Shown: positions 1 through 8,564, counted from the first letter of the stretch. The stretch: 64,000 nt of DNA from Blastocatellia bacterium (GCA_035275065.1 DATENM010000054.1:248001-312000); one strand, 5' to 3'. Translations and numbers: made by a program. Notes: generated from the letters alone by a model not told the origin.

Positions 1-392
1 AGTACAGCGTGCAAAATACCGCGTCGGTCAATTTCAAGTTCGACAGCTACCAGCTCACCCCCGATGCCAGAGCCGCGCTCGATCAACTGGCGGCGCAGAT
101 CAAAGACCGCCAGAACTTTGTCCTCGAAATCGAAGGCTTCGCCGATGCGACCGGCAGCGATCAATACAACAACCAGTTGACGCAGAAGCGCGCCAACGCC
201 GTACAGCGTTACCTTGCCGAACAGCACAACATTCCTTTGTTCCGCATGCGCATTCTCGGCTTTGGCGAAGTTCGCCCGGTGGCCGACAATACCACGCGGG
301 CTGGCCGTGCCCAGAATCGCCGCGTCGAGATTCGCCTGCTGACGCGCAGCATCAGTGGCGAAGGCACACGGTCGGCGGCGTCGCACGAATAG
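1..392 (+). CDS. OmpA-family C-terminal domain protein (5' end outside window)
   Basis: The frame is open to the left edge, so this is the C-terminal end of a longer protein; the GTG at 9 is not a convincing start. The visible part is an OmpA/MotB-like peptidoglycan-binding domain: an F-x-F-D-S-Y segment near the start, the E-G-F-A-D-A-T-G-S strand-turn, then the Q-x-R-A-x-A-V-x-R-Y-L helix and the closing N-R-R-V-E-I-R. In this family the domain anchors envelope proteins non-covalently to the cell wall. A strong terminator follows at 472-505. The identity of the N-terminal part cannot be told from this window. Confidence 0.85.
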   Translation, partial: YSVQNTASVNFKFDSYQLTPDARAALDQLAAQIKDRQNFVLEIEGFADATGSDQYNNQLTQKRANAVQRYLAEQHNIPLFRMRILGFGEVRPVADNTTRAGRAQNRRVEIRLLTRSISGEGTRSAASHE

Positions 393-471
393 GTTTTCAT
401 CTACGTCGAGTCGAACGATTGAACCATAGCTAGAACCAACTGCCCTCGATCATCAACACTGCCTCCGAAGA

Positions 472-505
472 AGGCGGGCCGCGCGGCCCGCCTATTTATT
501 TCTTT
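472..505 (+). terminator. Rho-independent terminator after the OmpA-domain gene
   Basis: A 9-bp perfect GC-rich stem (AGGCGGGCC / GGCCCGCCT) with a GCGC loop is followed directly by a T-rich run (tatttatttcttt). It lies about 80 bp after the stop codon. Confidence 0.85.
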
Positions 506-617
506 CCGCGTTGCCATTCGTCCGGCCCCACTTGACGCCCACCACAAGAACCTTTAAGAAGAATTCTGTCTTGATGGACGCTTGTCAGGCATCGAGCAAA
601 ACTTATTCGAGGTGATC

Positions 618-1142
618 GTGACCACAGCCAACAAGAAAAGCCGCAAGGCGGCATCCGACAAATCAGATGCCAAACAGGCCGCTTCGAAGAAACCATATTG
701 CTATGAATACCCGCGCCCCGCGGTGACCGTGGACGTGATTCTGTTTTGCCGCGCCGGTGAACGCCTTGAGGTGATGTTGATCAAACGGGCGCGTGAGCCG
801 TTCAAAGGCGACTGGGCCTTTCCCGGCGGTTTTGTTGATCAAAACGAAGCGCTGGAACAGGCCGCGGCGCGCGAGTTGAAAGAAGAGACCGGATTGGAAG
901 GCGTTCGCCTTGAACAACTCGGCGCTTTCGGCGACCCGGGCCGCGACCCGCGCAGCCACACCATCAGCATCGTCTTCATCGGCCTGCTCGATAGCCGTGT
1001 CCAGGCCACCGGAGCCGATGACGCCGACGAGGCGCGCTGGCATTCAGCCTCGCGTCCGCCGCGCCTCGCTTTTGACCACAAGGCCATTCTGCGTCAGGCG
1101 CTCAAGCGCATTTCCGATGCTGACCGTCAGGGTAAAAAGTAA
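618..1142 (+). CDS. NUDIX hydrolase
   Basis: This is a NUDIX pyrophosphohydrolase, a family that cleaves nucleoside-diphosphate-linked substrates. The NUDIX box is complete: counted from the chosen start, G71-x5-E-x7-R-E-L-x-E-E-T-G-L ends at residue 93. The family's typical fold begins at the hydrophobic strand VTVDVILF. The first 30 or so residues are Lys/Ala-rich and probably disordered. I chose GTG at 618 because GAGGTG lies just upstream; TTG at 582 and GTG at 612 are in frame and possible. The length (174 aa) fits. The stop codon lies next to the start of the following methyltransferase, suggesting co-transcription. The substrate cannot be predicted. Confidence 0.85.
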   Translation: MTTANKKSRKAASDKSDAKQAASKKPYCYEYPRPAVTVDVILFCRAGERLEVMLIKRAREPFKGDWAFPGGFVDQNEALEQAAARELKEETGLEGVRLEQLGAFGDPGRDPRSHTISIVFIGLLDSRVQATGADDADEARWHSASRPPRLAFDHKAILRQALKRISDADRQGKK

Positions 1143-1143
1143 G

Positions 1144-1632
1144 GTGAGCTACACTCCCAACACCGGCGACATTCACAGCTCAAGGTTGCACGTGGCGTTG
1201 ATCGAGCCCGAGATTCCGCCGAATACCGGCAACATCGCGCGGCTATGCGCCGCCACCTACACGCCGCTGCACCTGGTCGGCAAGCTCGGCTTTCGCACCG
1301 ACGAAAAAGCCGTGCGCCGTGCCGGGCTCGATTACTGGAGCGAGGTCGAGATTCGCTATCACATGGATGTCGAGGCGCTCTATGCTTCCCTGCCCCAATG
1401 CCGGTTCCTTTACCTTTCAACCAAAGGCGAGCGCCGCTATACAGACTTCCAGTTCGCGCCGAATGATTGTCTGGTCTTTGGCCGCGAGACGCGCGGGCTG
1501 CCCGAAGATTTGCTGCGCGCCAACTGGGAGCGCTGCCTGACCATCCCGATGCCCAACCGTCAGGTGCGCTCGCTCAACCTCGCCACCTCGGTCGGCATCG
1601 TACTGTACGAAGCCCTCCGGCAGATCGCCTGA
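1144..1632 (+). CDS. trmL: tRNA (cytidine(34)-2'-O)-methyltransferase, TrmL/SpoU family
   Basis: This is a SPOUT-class RNA 2'-O-methyltransferase. The N-terminal signature I-E-P-E-I-P-P-N-T-G-N-I-A-R-L is nearly identical to TrmL (YibK), which methylates the wobble base of tRNA-Leu using S-adenosylmethionine. The R-R-A-G-L-D-Y-W motif, the knot segment F-G-R-E-T-R-G-L-P and the C-terminal S-L-N-L-A-T-S-V-G-I-V-L-Y-E are all present. Start choice is uncertain: GTG 1144 follows the NUDIX stop; TTG 1186 or GTG 1192 would match the usual TrmL N-terminus, and ATG 1117 would overlap the NUDIX gene. It ends before a bidirectional hairpin shared with the M48 gene. Confidence 0.9.
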   Translation: MSYTPNTGDIHSSRLHVALIEPEIPPNTGNIARLCAATYTPLHLVGKLGFRTDEKAVRRAGLDYWSEVEIRYHMDVEALYASLPQCRFLYLSTKGERRYTDFQFAPNDCLVFGRETRGLPEDLLRANWERCLTIPMPNRQVRSLNLATSVGIVLYEALRQIA

Positions 1633-1660
1633 CCGCCGCGTTGATCGCCACAAAACAAAT

Positions 1661-1696
1661 CGGGCTGACCGTGTTATTCAAGTCACGGTCAGCCCG
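1661..1696. terminator. Bidirectional terminator hairpin between convergent genes
   Basis: A perfect 13-bp inverted repeat (CGGGCTGACCGTG and its complement) has a 10-nt loop. It sits between the end of the methyltransferase gene (+) and the end of the M48 protease gene (-). No long T-run is present on either side. Confidence 0.65.
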
Positions 1697-1724
1697 CAGA
1701 TTACGGAGGAGTGATGAGATACGT

Positions 1725-2861
1725 TTAAGGTTTCTTTTCGGCGTCAGGCGGCTTGCCGTCGCTGTCACGGCGCTTCAACACAGGCCGGTCTTTCGGCGTC
1801 TCGGTGGTGGTTGGCGAATCAGGCGACGTCTGGTCATCGGTGCCATCCTTGCGCCGCTTGAGCGTAGGCCGCTTCGGGCCGGTGTCGCGGTTGCCCGAGC
1901 CGTCGAGGACGCGCGCATTGGTCACCGCCAGCAAGCGCGATTTCGCCCGCAGGAAATCCGACGAGGTGATCATATATTCGTCGCGGTCTGGGAAGCGCAC
2001 CAGCAGGTCATGAACTTTCGTAATGCGGTCGGGCGTCGGCGGATGTGTGCCGAAGAGTTTCGACAGGGTTCCCGGCTTGCCCTTCTCTTTCTTCTCCAGC
2101 TTCTCGAAGAAGGTCAAAAAATTGTTAGGATCATAGCCCGACGCCCACAGATATTCGGCTCCCAGTTTATCGGCTTCGGCCTCGGCGCCGCGCGTAAACT
2201 TCAAGAACGCCAGCGGCACGCCTATCTGATAGGCCTCGTAGGCCAGATAGCCGAGACCGCCGGTCACGAAGATCAAGGGGATGAAGGCGATGTTCGCCAG
2301 CGTACCCTTCGACGCCTGCTCGACGCCATGGCGCGCCGCGACGTGCGCAATCTCGTGCGCCATCACGCCGGCGAGCTCCGATTCGCTATCGGCGGCAAGG
2401 ATCGCTCCCTTGTTGACGTAGAGGAAGCCGCCGGGCAAAGCGAAGGCGTTGACGTCATCGGAATCGAGAACCTTGATCGTGAAGGGTATCTTGGCGTCTG
2501 AATGAAGCGCGATGTTTTGGCCGACGCGGTTGACGTACTCGGTGATGATGGGATCGTCAATGAACTTGCCTTGCTGATCGACCTGCGCCGCCATGCGACG
2601 TCCGAGGGCAACTTCCTTATCAAGCGAATAGAAATTGATCTGCCGCTTGTTGATGTTGCGCTTGCCGATCAAACGCGGGTCTTCATCCTCATCGAGCTTA
2701 CCTTTGTTCGCTGCCGCCGCCGGCTGTTGCACAGTCGGCTTGTCATCGGCTTTCTTTGTGTCTTTCGGATCTTTCTTATCGTCGGCAAACAGCGCCGACG
2801 GCAAGCCGATCAACGCCGTCAGCAGCAAGACGGTGACGCGCTTCAAGAGATTTATTTTCAT
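1725..2861 (-). CDS. M48 family metalloprotease, secreted
   Basis: This is a zinc metallopeptidase of the M48 (Ste24/BepA/LoiP-like) family. It has a signal peptide (about residues 1-26), a charged low-complexity spacer, and the catalytic domain with HEIAH at 169-173 (zinc ligands H169 and H173, catalytic E170). The third zinc ligand is probably E227 in E-A-E-A-D-x-x-G. A hydrophobic stretch around 190-220 may contact the membrane. The C-terminal 80 residues are rich in Lys, Arg, Thr and Asp and look disordered. In Gram-negative bacteria such proteins perform periplasmic quality control of outer-membrane proteins. The ATG at 2861 has AGGAG about 10 nt upstream. Confidence 0.9.
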   Translation of the reverse strand: MKINLLKRVTVLLLTALIGLPSALFADDKKDPKDTKKADDKPTVQQPAAAANKGKLDEDEDPRLIGKRNINKRQINFYSLDKEVALGRRMAAQVDQQGKFIDDPIITEYVNRVGQNIALHSDAKIPFTIKVLDSDDVNAFALPGGFLYVNKGAILAADSESELAGVMAHEIAHVAARHGVEQASKGTLANIAFIPLIFVTGGLGYLAYEAYQIGVPLAFLKFTRGAEAEADKLGAEYLWASGYDPNNFLTFFEKLEKKEKGKPGTLSKLFGTHPPTPDRITKVHDLLVRFPDRDEYMITSSDFLRAKSRLLAVTNARVLDGSGNRDTGPKRPTLKRRKDGTDDQTSPDSPTTTETPKDRPVLKRRDSDGKPPDAEKKP

Positions 2862-3070
2862 TTGGAAGGACTCCTACCGGAAAGAACTTCTCATCTCTGG
2901 CACGGGCCAGTTTCCTGACACCAAGAGTCTAACATAATGCCTTGGCGTAGGGAAAGCGCGGCAAGGATGACTAGAGACCGCCGAGAGCATGAGACCGCCG
3001 AGAGCATTTGCCGCTGCCTCGCACCCACCTTTATGATCGATGCGACGGCACGAATCGAGCTTATCAAAGC

Positions 3071-3952
3071 ATGAAAAAGCCATTGAAACTATCGCTCATC
3101 GGCGCGGGTCGCGTGGGACAGACGCTCGGTCATCTGGGATATCAGGCCGAGTACACCATCGCTGACGTTGTCTGTCGCTCGCGGCGAAGCGCAATAACCG
3201 CTGCCCGCCTCATCGGCGCGGGCAGGCCGCAAGCGGCATCGGGCGCACATCTGCAAGCAGCAGACATCGTGTTTATCGCCACGCCGGACGACCGCATCGG
3301 CGAAGCGATGGAGTTGATAGCCGAGAACGCCGGGCGTATCGAGCGCGCCGCCGTCTTGCACACCAGCGGGGCGCTTTCGAGCACAGATATTGCCGCATTG
3401 CGCCCACTGAATTTTGCGGTCGGCTCGTGCCATCCGCTGCAAACCTTTGAAAGTCCGCGGCAGGCGATCAAGGTGATGCGGCAGAGCCACTTTTGCGTTG
3501 AAGGCGATCCGCGGGCAGTGCGCGCGGCGCGCACGTTTGTACGACGAATCGGCGCTCAAGCGTTTGAGATTCCGACAGCGATGAAACCGCTTTACCATGC
3601 CGCCGCGGTCATGGCCAGCGGCGGCGTCACCGCCTTGTTAAGCGCCAGCCTTGACGCCTTGCGGCATTGCGGCCTGGATGAAGCGACGGCTCGCCGTGTG
3701 CTGTTGCCTTTGAGCGAAGCGACATTAGCCAATGTGCGCGCGGTCGGCCCGCGGCGTGCGCTCACCGGACCGGTGCGGCGCGGCGATGCCGGCACAGTAC
3801 AGCGGAACCTCACGGCGCTCGCCGCCATCGATTCGCAATGGCTTGCCCTTTATCGTCTGCTCGCGGCGCAGAGCTTAAACCTGATCGAACCGCAAATGGA
3901 TCGCGCCATCCTCGCTACCCTGCAACGCTTGCTGAAAGATAACGGCCATTGA
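3071..3952 (+). CDS. Rossmann-fold and DUF2520 domain protein
   Basis: The N-terminus carries a dinucleotide-binding Rossmann motif (G11-A-G-R-V-G16) followed by the alternating strands of an NAD(P)-binding domain. A C-terminal helical DUF2520 domain includes the conserved G-x-C-H-P-L-Q-T-F and Y-H-A-A-A-V-x-A-S-G segments. The arrangement resembles F420-dependent NADP reductases, ketopantoate reductases and 6-phosphogluconate dehydrogenases. In many bacteria a member of this family sits next to pantothenate genes, but no such genes are seen here. The real substrate is unknown. ATG 3071 is preferred over the upstream in-frame ATG-poor extension; no strong ribosome binding site is visible. Confidence 0.85.
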   Translation: MKKPLKLSLIGAGRVGQTLGHLGYQAEYTIADVVCRSRRSAITAARLIGAGRPQAASGAHLQAADIVFIATPDDRIGEAMELIAENAGRIERAAVLHTSGALSSTDIAALRPLNFAVGSCHPLQTFESPRQAIKVMRQSHFCVEGDPRAVRAARTFVRRIGAQAFEIPTAMKPLYHAAAVMASGGVTALLSASLDALRHCGLDEATARRVLLPLSEATLANVRAVGPRRALTGPVRRGDAGTVQRNLTALAAIDSQWLALYRLLAAQSLNLIEPQMDRAILATLQRLLKDNGH

Positions 3953-4000
3953 TCACCGAGAAGGATCGGTAGTAAGGAATTCTGGCTTTCGTATGCCAGC

Positions 4001-5356
4001 CTACGGACTGCTGATGGGGGTCCGGTTGCGGCGCAGGTCATCCGTGACGAAGTGACCGCGTATCAAGTCGATGCCGAGGGTCGCGCCATGCGGCGGGCGT
4101 AAGGTGAGCGTCGGATTTGACGTCGCTTCGAGCCATATCCGCCGGTGGCCCGTCAACACCAGCACCGCTTTATCGCTCGTCCAGAAGCTCGTGCGTTGCA
4201 GCAATTCGACGCGCGACGCCAGCAGTTGCAGCGGATAATCAAATTCAGAAGAGGTCGCTTGCGCAGATTGTGCAGCCGGAGTAAAGGGCGACGATAACGC
4301 GTCCTCACTCTCTCGATCATTGCGGTCTGCGACTGCCGCCGCCAGCTTCTCGAATAATTCAATCGAGCCTTTGCCGATGATGTCGGCGAACGCGGACAGG
4401 TAAGCGGCCAGGCTCATCTCATTTTCGGATTCGAGATAAAGCGCCGACGAGCTGAGTCCTTGATGAATGCCTTTGAGTCGCACATCGGCCTGGGCCGGAT
4501 GGGTGATTTGGAACTCGCAGAGGTGCGCGAGAATCACCGCCCACGCCTCATCGCCGATGCGCCCTTCGATCAAGACTTGCGCCATCGGCTTGCCGATAAT
4601 ACCAAGAAACGCCTCTTCTAGCAGTGCGCGGTCTTCGTTGTGATCGTCAATGCCGAGGTCTACCCAATCGGCCCAGGCATCATCGAGCTTGACGCCGGCA
4701 AATTGAATGTCGCGCAGCTTCGCGCCCGTAAGATTACAGCCGCGCAAGATCGCTCCAGAAAGATTCGCGCCACGCAGATTGGCGCGCGTCATGGTGCTGG
4801 CCGAAAGGTTGGCGCCGGTCAGATTGGCGCCCTGCAAACAACAGCCGTCGAGCCGAACGCCTGATAGATCGGTGTAAGACAGGTCAACACCTTCGAGCAT
4901 GGCGCCAGATAAATTCGCTCCCGCCATCTGCGCCATGCGAACGTAGGCAGTTGAAAGATTGGCGCCCGTCAGATCGGTTTCGTTAAGGAAGGTGCCGACA
5001 AGGTACGCGCCGACCAGTTCGGCACATTGCAGGTTCGCGCCGGTCAGGTCTGCGCCACTGAGATCAGCCCGGCTCAGGTCCGCGCCGATGAGCGACGCGC
5101 CAATGAGGCTGGCTTCAACGAGGTTAGCACCGACCAGGTTGACTTCGTTGAGCCCGGCGCCGCTCAGAAAGCAGCCCGTCAACCGCGCATCGCGCAAGTC
5201 GGCGCGTGACATATCGGCCATGCGCAGGTTGGCTTCGACAAAGTCCGCGCGCGGCAAAACCAGAGCCGAAAGATCTGCGCGCACCAGATTCATGCCGCGC
5301 AGGCTTTCGCCGCAAGCAACGCGGTCTAGGATTTCTCCTCTGGAAAGCTGAGGCAT
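4001..5356 (-). CDS. Pentapeptide-repeat protein with unknown C-terminal domain
   Basis: Residues from about 15 to 225 are an almost unbroken run of pentapeptide repeats of the A-(D/N)-L-x-x type (for example N-L-x-G-A, D-L-S-R-A), about 40 repeats in all. Such repeats fold into a right-handed square beta-helix. Residues from about 230 to 451 carry no repeat: they start with W-A-D-W-V-D-L-G-I-D and include a helical part and a Ser/Ala linker, then a beta-rich end. I do not recognise this domain. The gene stands alone and is convergent with the DUF2520 gene. Some pentapeptide proteins mimic DNA and protect gyrase, but nothing here argues for that role. Confidence 0.85.
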   Translation of the reverse strand: MPQLSRGEILDRVACGESLRGMNLVRADLSALVLPRADFVEANLRMADMSRADLRDARLTGCFLSGAGLNEVNLVGANLVEASLIGASLIGADLSRADLSGADLTGANLQCAELVGAYLVGTFLNETDLTGANLSTAYVRMAQMAGANLSGAMLEGVDLSYTDLSGVRLDGCCLQGANLTGANLSASTMTRANLRGANLSGAILRGCNLTGAKLRDIQFAGVKLDDAWADWVDLGIDDHNEDRALLEEAFLGIIGKPMAQVLIEGRIGDEAWAVILAHLCEFQITHPAQADVRLKGIHQGLSSSALYLESENEMSLAAYLSAFADIIGKGSIELFEKLAAAVADRNDRESEDALSSPFTPAAQSAQATSSEFDYPLQLLASRVELLQRTSFWTSDKAVLVLTGHRRIWLEATSNPTLTLRPPHGATLGIDLIRGHFVTDDLRRNRTPISSP

Positions 5357-5693
5357 GACGGTACTCGGCCAAGGCTCGCGGGGTATAGGGGCAGACGGAG
5401 AGCGAGGGATCTAGCGCCTAGAGGCCAAGCAAATCAAATCGGCTGAATGTGGGCGGCGCACGAACCCCTCTGGCTGATCCACGGACCAATGTTAGCCGCA
5501 GATCGCAAGCGAGTAAATACTAATCTGGTCACGAAACGTGGAATGCAGCGCAGGTAAGCAGCATTACAGCAAATGGCCGATAAAGGCGCGAAATCGCTGC
5601 CCTACTGAGTCATTAAGCGCAACGCGATTGGCCGAAAGCGGGACGATCTGCGGACTGAGTCGTCACTTCTCAGTCCGCAGATCGTGATCGGTA
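5357..5693. other. Intergenic region (337 bp) with one long hairpin
   Basis: No open reading frame of interest is seen. The only clear structure is the hairpin at 5643-5685. The pentapeptide-repeat gene's promoter should lie in the part next to 5356, but no clean -35/-10 pair stands out. Confidence 0.5.
5643..5685. terminator. Perfect 17-bp hairpin after the duplicated secreted-protein gene
   Basis: Perfect arms of 17 bp at 5643-5659 and 5669-5685 enclose a 9-nt loop (tcgtcactt). The hairpin starts 8 bp beyond the stop of the minus-strand gene at 5694. It has no U-tract, so it could be a Rho-independent terminator variant, an mRNA stabiliser or a dispersed palindrome. Confidence 0.55.
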
Positions 5694-6434
5694 CTACTTC
5701 TTCTTCGCTGACCACTTGCCGGTCATCTGCCCGGCAAAGTCGAAATCGCCGTTGATCTGGCCTTCCTTCACCGCTCCGGACATGGTGATGGAGCCCTGCG
5801 GCGTATCCAGGCTGAAGCTCAACTTATTGCCATCCCATTTGCCGTTGCTCAGGGTGGCGGTGCCCTGGTCGGACGTGGATGTGCCGGTGACCTTGTCGCC
5901 TTCAAGCTTAAGCTTAAGGGTGAAAGGAATCGTCATTCCGCCTGCATCCGCTGCCGCTTCCCAATCGCCCGAGACCGGGTCGCCAGTCGCCGCCTTTGGT
6001 GCGCCTGCTGGCGCAGCCGGGGTTGAGACTGCCGCAGGAGTTGAGCCTCCCGCTTTTTTCAGATCCAATGTGCCGCTTGCGCCACCGAGTTCCCATTTGC
6101 CAACGATTTTTTCGCCAGCGAGGGTGGCAGTAACCGTCCCCTCATTCCCACCGGCATCAAACTTTAACGTCAACTTGCCATCGGCGTAGCTGCCATCGGT
6201 GATGTTGGCCGGGCCTTGTGGCGTTTCAATCGTGCCCGTGAGCTTGCCACCATTATTTTTTAGATTGACCGTCAGCGGTATTTCGCCGAACGCTTCGCTC
6301 TTGGCGATGCCCTCGTACTTGCCTGAAATGTCGGCAGCCTTATCGTCCGCCGGGTTGTTAAATGATGCGGCGAGTGCGGTTGATGAAATCAACAGCGCCA
6401 TCAAAAGCAATGCAAAAGTTTTTCGTAACTGCAT
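5694..6434 (-). CDS. Secreted beta-rich protein with two tandem homologous domains
   Basis: A signal peptide (about residues 1-23, ending A-L-A-A) is followed by two copies of one domain of about 85 residues. Copy 1 runs from D-I-S-G-K-Y-E-G to D-L-K-K; copy 2 runs from P-V-S-G-D-W-E-A to W-S-A-K-K-K at the end. Both contain I-P-(L/F)-T-(V/L)-x-L-K, then G-x-(L/V)-T-G-T, then D/N-G-x-(Y/K)-x-(D)G-(K/N)-L, and end with a G-K-W strand. A Pro/Ala/Gly linker joins them. The pattern of short alternating strands suggests a lipocalin-like or beta-sandwich unit, probably exported to the periplasm or surface. Function is unknown. AGGAGACGGAGAC precedes the start. Confidence 0.8.
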   Translation of the reverse strand: MQLRKTFALLLMALLISSTALAASFNNPADDKAADISGKYEGIAKSEAFGEIPLTVNLKNNGGKLTGTIETPQGPANITDGSYADGKLTLKFDAGGNEGTVTATLAGEKIVGKWELGGASGTLDLKKAGGSTPAAVSTPAAPAGAPKAATGDPVSGDWEAAADAGGMTIPFTLKLKLEGDKVTGTSTSDQGTATLSNGKWDGNKLSFSLDTPQGSITMSGAVKEGQINGDFDFAGQMTGKWSAKKK

Positions 6435-6740
6435 GTCTCCGTCTCCTGGTTTGTAGTTTCGATTTTGAAATCAAGCCAATCTATAAATAGAAAATGACCA
6501 ACCTTCAGAGCCATCTATTTATAACCCAAAACCGACGCGCATCAAAGCAATTTCAGTTATCTCTGCTGATACCGATACGCCGGCGAGCCCCTCTGCGGTT
6601 CAAGGAAACAGCTCGGTCTGTCTACAAAATGCGGAGATCAAGGAAACACTACGCGGCTGACAGCCTCTTGCGCTGTTGAATTAGCCAGGCCAAGCTACAC
6701 GACAAGGGAAGATTTTGTAACTTAAACTACATTTTATAAT
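6435..6740. other. AT-richer intergenic region (306 bp)
   Basis: This separates the secreted-protein gene from parB; both are on the minus strand. I see no convincing gene, RNA or repeat. Base composition begins to shift toward AT here. Confidence 0.5.
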
Positions 6741-7598
6741 TTATTGTCTTTGGATCAACAAGTCAAATAATCTCGATAGGTCCTCGCTCGATGAAAACTT
6801 TATTTCGATGACACCTCCTTCTTTAAGAAACTTTATCCGCGCCGGGGCGCCCATAGCTTTGCTCAGTTTTTGCTCGGCGGCCGCGATATTCGGGTCTCTT
6901 GGTTTTGTATCCAGAGGACGATCCGCGGCGTCGCCGGTCTTCATACCCTGAACATCCTTCACAAGCCTTTCTGTTTCACGGACGTTCAATGTCTTTTCAA
7001 TGATTTCTATAGCAAGTCGAAGCTGCTCTTCAGCTGAATCGAGTGATAGTAACGCTCGCGCATGGCCCATCGAGAGTTTTTCTTCTTCAACTAATTGTTG
7101 AACATCCAAAGGCAATTTCAGCAGACGCAAGGCATTAGCAATTGTTGAGCGATCCTTGCCAACCCTTTTAGCTACCTCTTCCTGTGAAAGTGAGAGACCA
7201 TCAACTAAACGCTTGTAAGCCGCTGCTTCTTCTATCGGGTTTAGGTCTTCTCTCTGTATATTTTCGATCAACGATATCTCTAAGAGGCTTTCGTCCGTCA
7301 CTTCCCTGATCAGGCAAGGAATTTTCTGTAAACCGGCAATCTGGGCGGCTCTCCAACGTCGCTCGCCTGCGATGATTTGGAAGCGCTCGCCATCCCTGCG
7401 CGCTACAATCGGTTGGATGATGCCATTCTCTTTTATGGATTGAGCCAGCTCATTCAGCCTTTCCTCATTGAACATTTTGCGGGGCTGTGTATCGGTTGGA
7501 TAAAGTAGATCTATATCCGCCTCAATCAGATCCGACTCTACGGTTTGCATCTGTGTGAAGAGCGCACTAAGCCCCCTGCCCAGAGCCTTTCTTGACAT
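6741..7598 (-). CDS. parB: Chromosome partitioning protein ParB
   Basis: ParB binds parS and spreads along DNA as a CTP-dependent clamp, working with ParA and condensins in origin segregation. The N-terminal G-R-G-L-S-A-L motif is present, followed by the ParB/Srx CTP-binding core with I-I-A-G-E-R-R-W-R-A-A and L-x-E-N-I-Q-R-E-D-L-N-P, then a helix-turn-helix (L-S-Q-E-E-V-A-K-R-V-G-K-D-R-S-T-I-A-N) that reads parS, and a C-terminal dimerisation region. I chose ATG 7598, giving 285 aa, because AAGGAGG lies 9 nt upstream and the N-terminus then matches the family. It overlaps the end of parA by 32 bp, so the two are translationally coupled. Two parS sites are close by at 8491 and 8549. Confidence 0.95.
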   Translation of the reverse strand: MSRKALGRGLSALFTQMQTVESDLIEADIDLLYPTDTQPRKMFNEERLNELAQSIKENGIIQPIVARRDGERFQIIAGERRWRAAQIAGLQKIPCLIREVTDESLLEISLIENIQREDLNPIEEAAAYKRLVDGLSLSQEEVAKRVGKDRSTIANALRLLKLPLDVQQLVEEEKLSMGHARALLSLDSAEEQLRLAIEIIEKTLNVRETERLVKDVQGMKTGDAADRPLDTKPRDPNIAAAEQKLSKAMGAPARIKFLKEGGVIEIKFSSSEDLSRLFDLLIQRQ

Positions 7599-8349
7599 TA
7601 TTGATAACCTCCTTTGCCAATCTGAGGTAGCTCTCTGCTCCCTTTGACTTGATGTCATACAGGACAATTGGCTTTCCATGGCTTGGAGCTTCTGCAAGTC
7701 TAACATTTCGTGGAATTATCGTGCTGAAGACTTGAGAACCCAAGAAATCTCTCAGGTCTGAAACGACCTGATTCGATAGATTCGTGCGTTCGTCAAACAT
7801 CGTCAATAGGAATCCCTCAATCGTAAGACTTGGATTAAGTGTCCTTCTGATCTTCACCAGTGTATCCCATAATTCGGATACCCCCTCCAAGGCAAAGTAT
7901 TCGCATTGGATCGGAATTAAGACTGAGTTTGCTGCGGCTAACGCGTTTAGTGTTAACAGGCCCAGGCTCGGCGGACAATCTATGAGGATATAATCGTATG
8001 AGTTCAGAAGCGACTCCAAGAGACGCCTCAGTCTAAATTCTCTTTGTTCTAAATCGACAAGTTCTATTTCAGCGGCAACGAGGATTTTCTCGGAAGGAAC
8101 TATTTTTAGGTTAGGCAGTTCAGTTTGTAGGGCAATCGCCTCAATCGGTTCGTTCAAGACCAAACAGTGATAGAAACTCCTGCGAAATTTCCCCCTCTGT
8201 CCTAGCCCGCTTGTGCTATTGCCCTGTGGATCGGCATCGATGACCAGAACTCTCATATCAGCAACGGCGAGGCTGGCGGCGAGATTTATGGTTGTCGTGG
8301 TTTTACCCACTCCGCCTTTTTGGTTCGCTATTGCTATTATTCTTGCCAT
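7567..8349 (-). CDS. parA: Chromosome partitioning ATPase ParA (Soj)
   Basis: ParA/Soj is a deviant-Walker-A ATPase that binds DNA non-specifically and moves or releases the ParB-parS complex; Soj-type proteins also regulate DnaA. The P-loop K11-G-G-V-G-K16-T-T, the A'-type D-A-D-P-Q-G-N segment near residue 39 and the D-C-P-P-S-L Walker B segment are all intact. At 260 aa, the length is typical of chromosomal Soj proteins, without the N-terminal HTH extension of plasmid ParA. It is the first gene of the parAB operon. No clear Shine-Dalgarno precedes the ATG at 8349. Confidence 0.95.
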   Translation of the reverse strand: MARIIAIANQKGGVGKTTTTINLAASLAVADMRVLVIDADPQGNSTSGLGQRGKFRRSFYHCLVLNEPIEAIALQTELPNLKIVPSEKILVAAEIELVDLEQREFRLRRLLESLLNSYDYILIDCPPSLGLLTLNALAAANSVLIPIQCEYFALEGVSELWDTLVKIRRTLNPSLTIEGFLLTMFDERTNLSNQVVSDLRDFLGSQVFSTIIPRNVRLAEAPSHGKPIVLYDIKSKGAESYLRLAKEVINNVKKGSGQGA

Positions 8350-8490
8350 CAGAAGCTAAAATAACATAAAACTTCAAATCGGCAACTAAAAACCACCTTT
8401 ATTCCCCGCCTCAACGACGCCTGGCAGCAATGGGTTTCACTAACGGACCCTTTTCTTAAAGAAACCAGTCATCGCAGATCAGCCATTAAT

Positions 8491-8506
8491 CGTTTCACGT
8501 GAAACA
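8491..8506. promoter_or_regulatory. parS site 1
   Basis: CGTTTCACGTGAAACA matches the bacterial parS consensus TGTTTCACGTGAAACA at 15 of 16 positions. Its 14-bp core is a perfect palindrome. Confidence 0.93.
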
Positions 8507-8548
8507 TCCTTTCGATCAGTCTAGCTAATGAGCAATAAGCGATAGATA

Positions 8549-8564
8549 TGTTTCACGTGAAACG
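8549..8564. promoter_or_regulatory. parS site 2
   Basis: TGTTTCACGTGAAACG matches the parS consensus at 15 of 16 positions. The imperfect end is the opposite one from site 1. Confidence 0.93.

Noticed and set aside
1467..2501. Plus-strand open frame across the M48 gene
   Set aside because: Overlaps the methyltransferase and is antisense to the protease; shadow composition.
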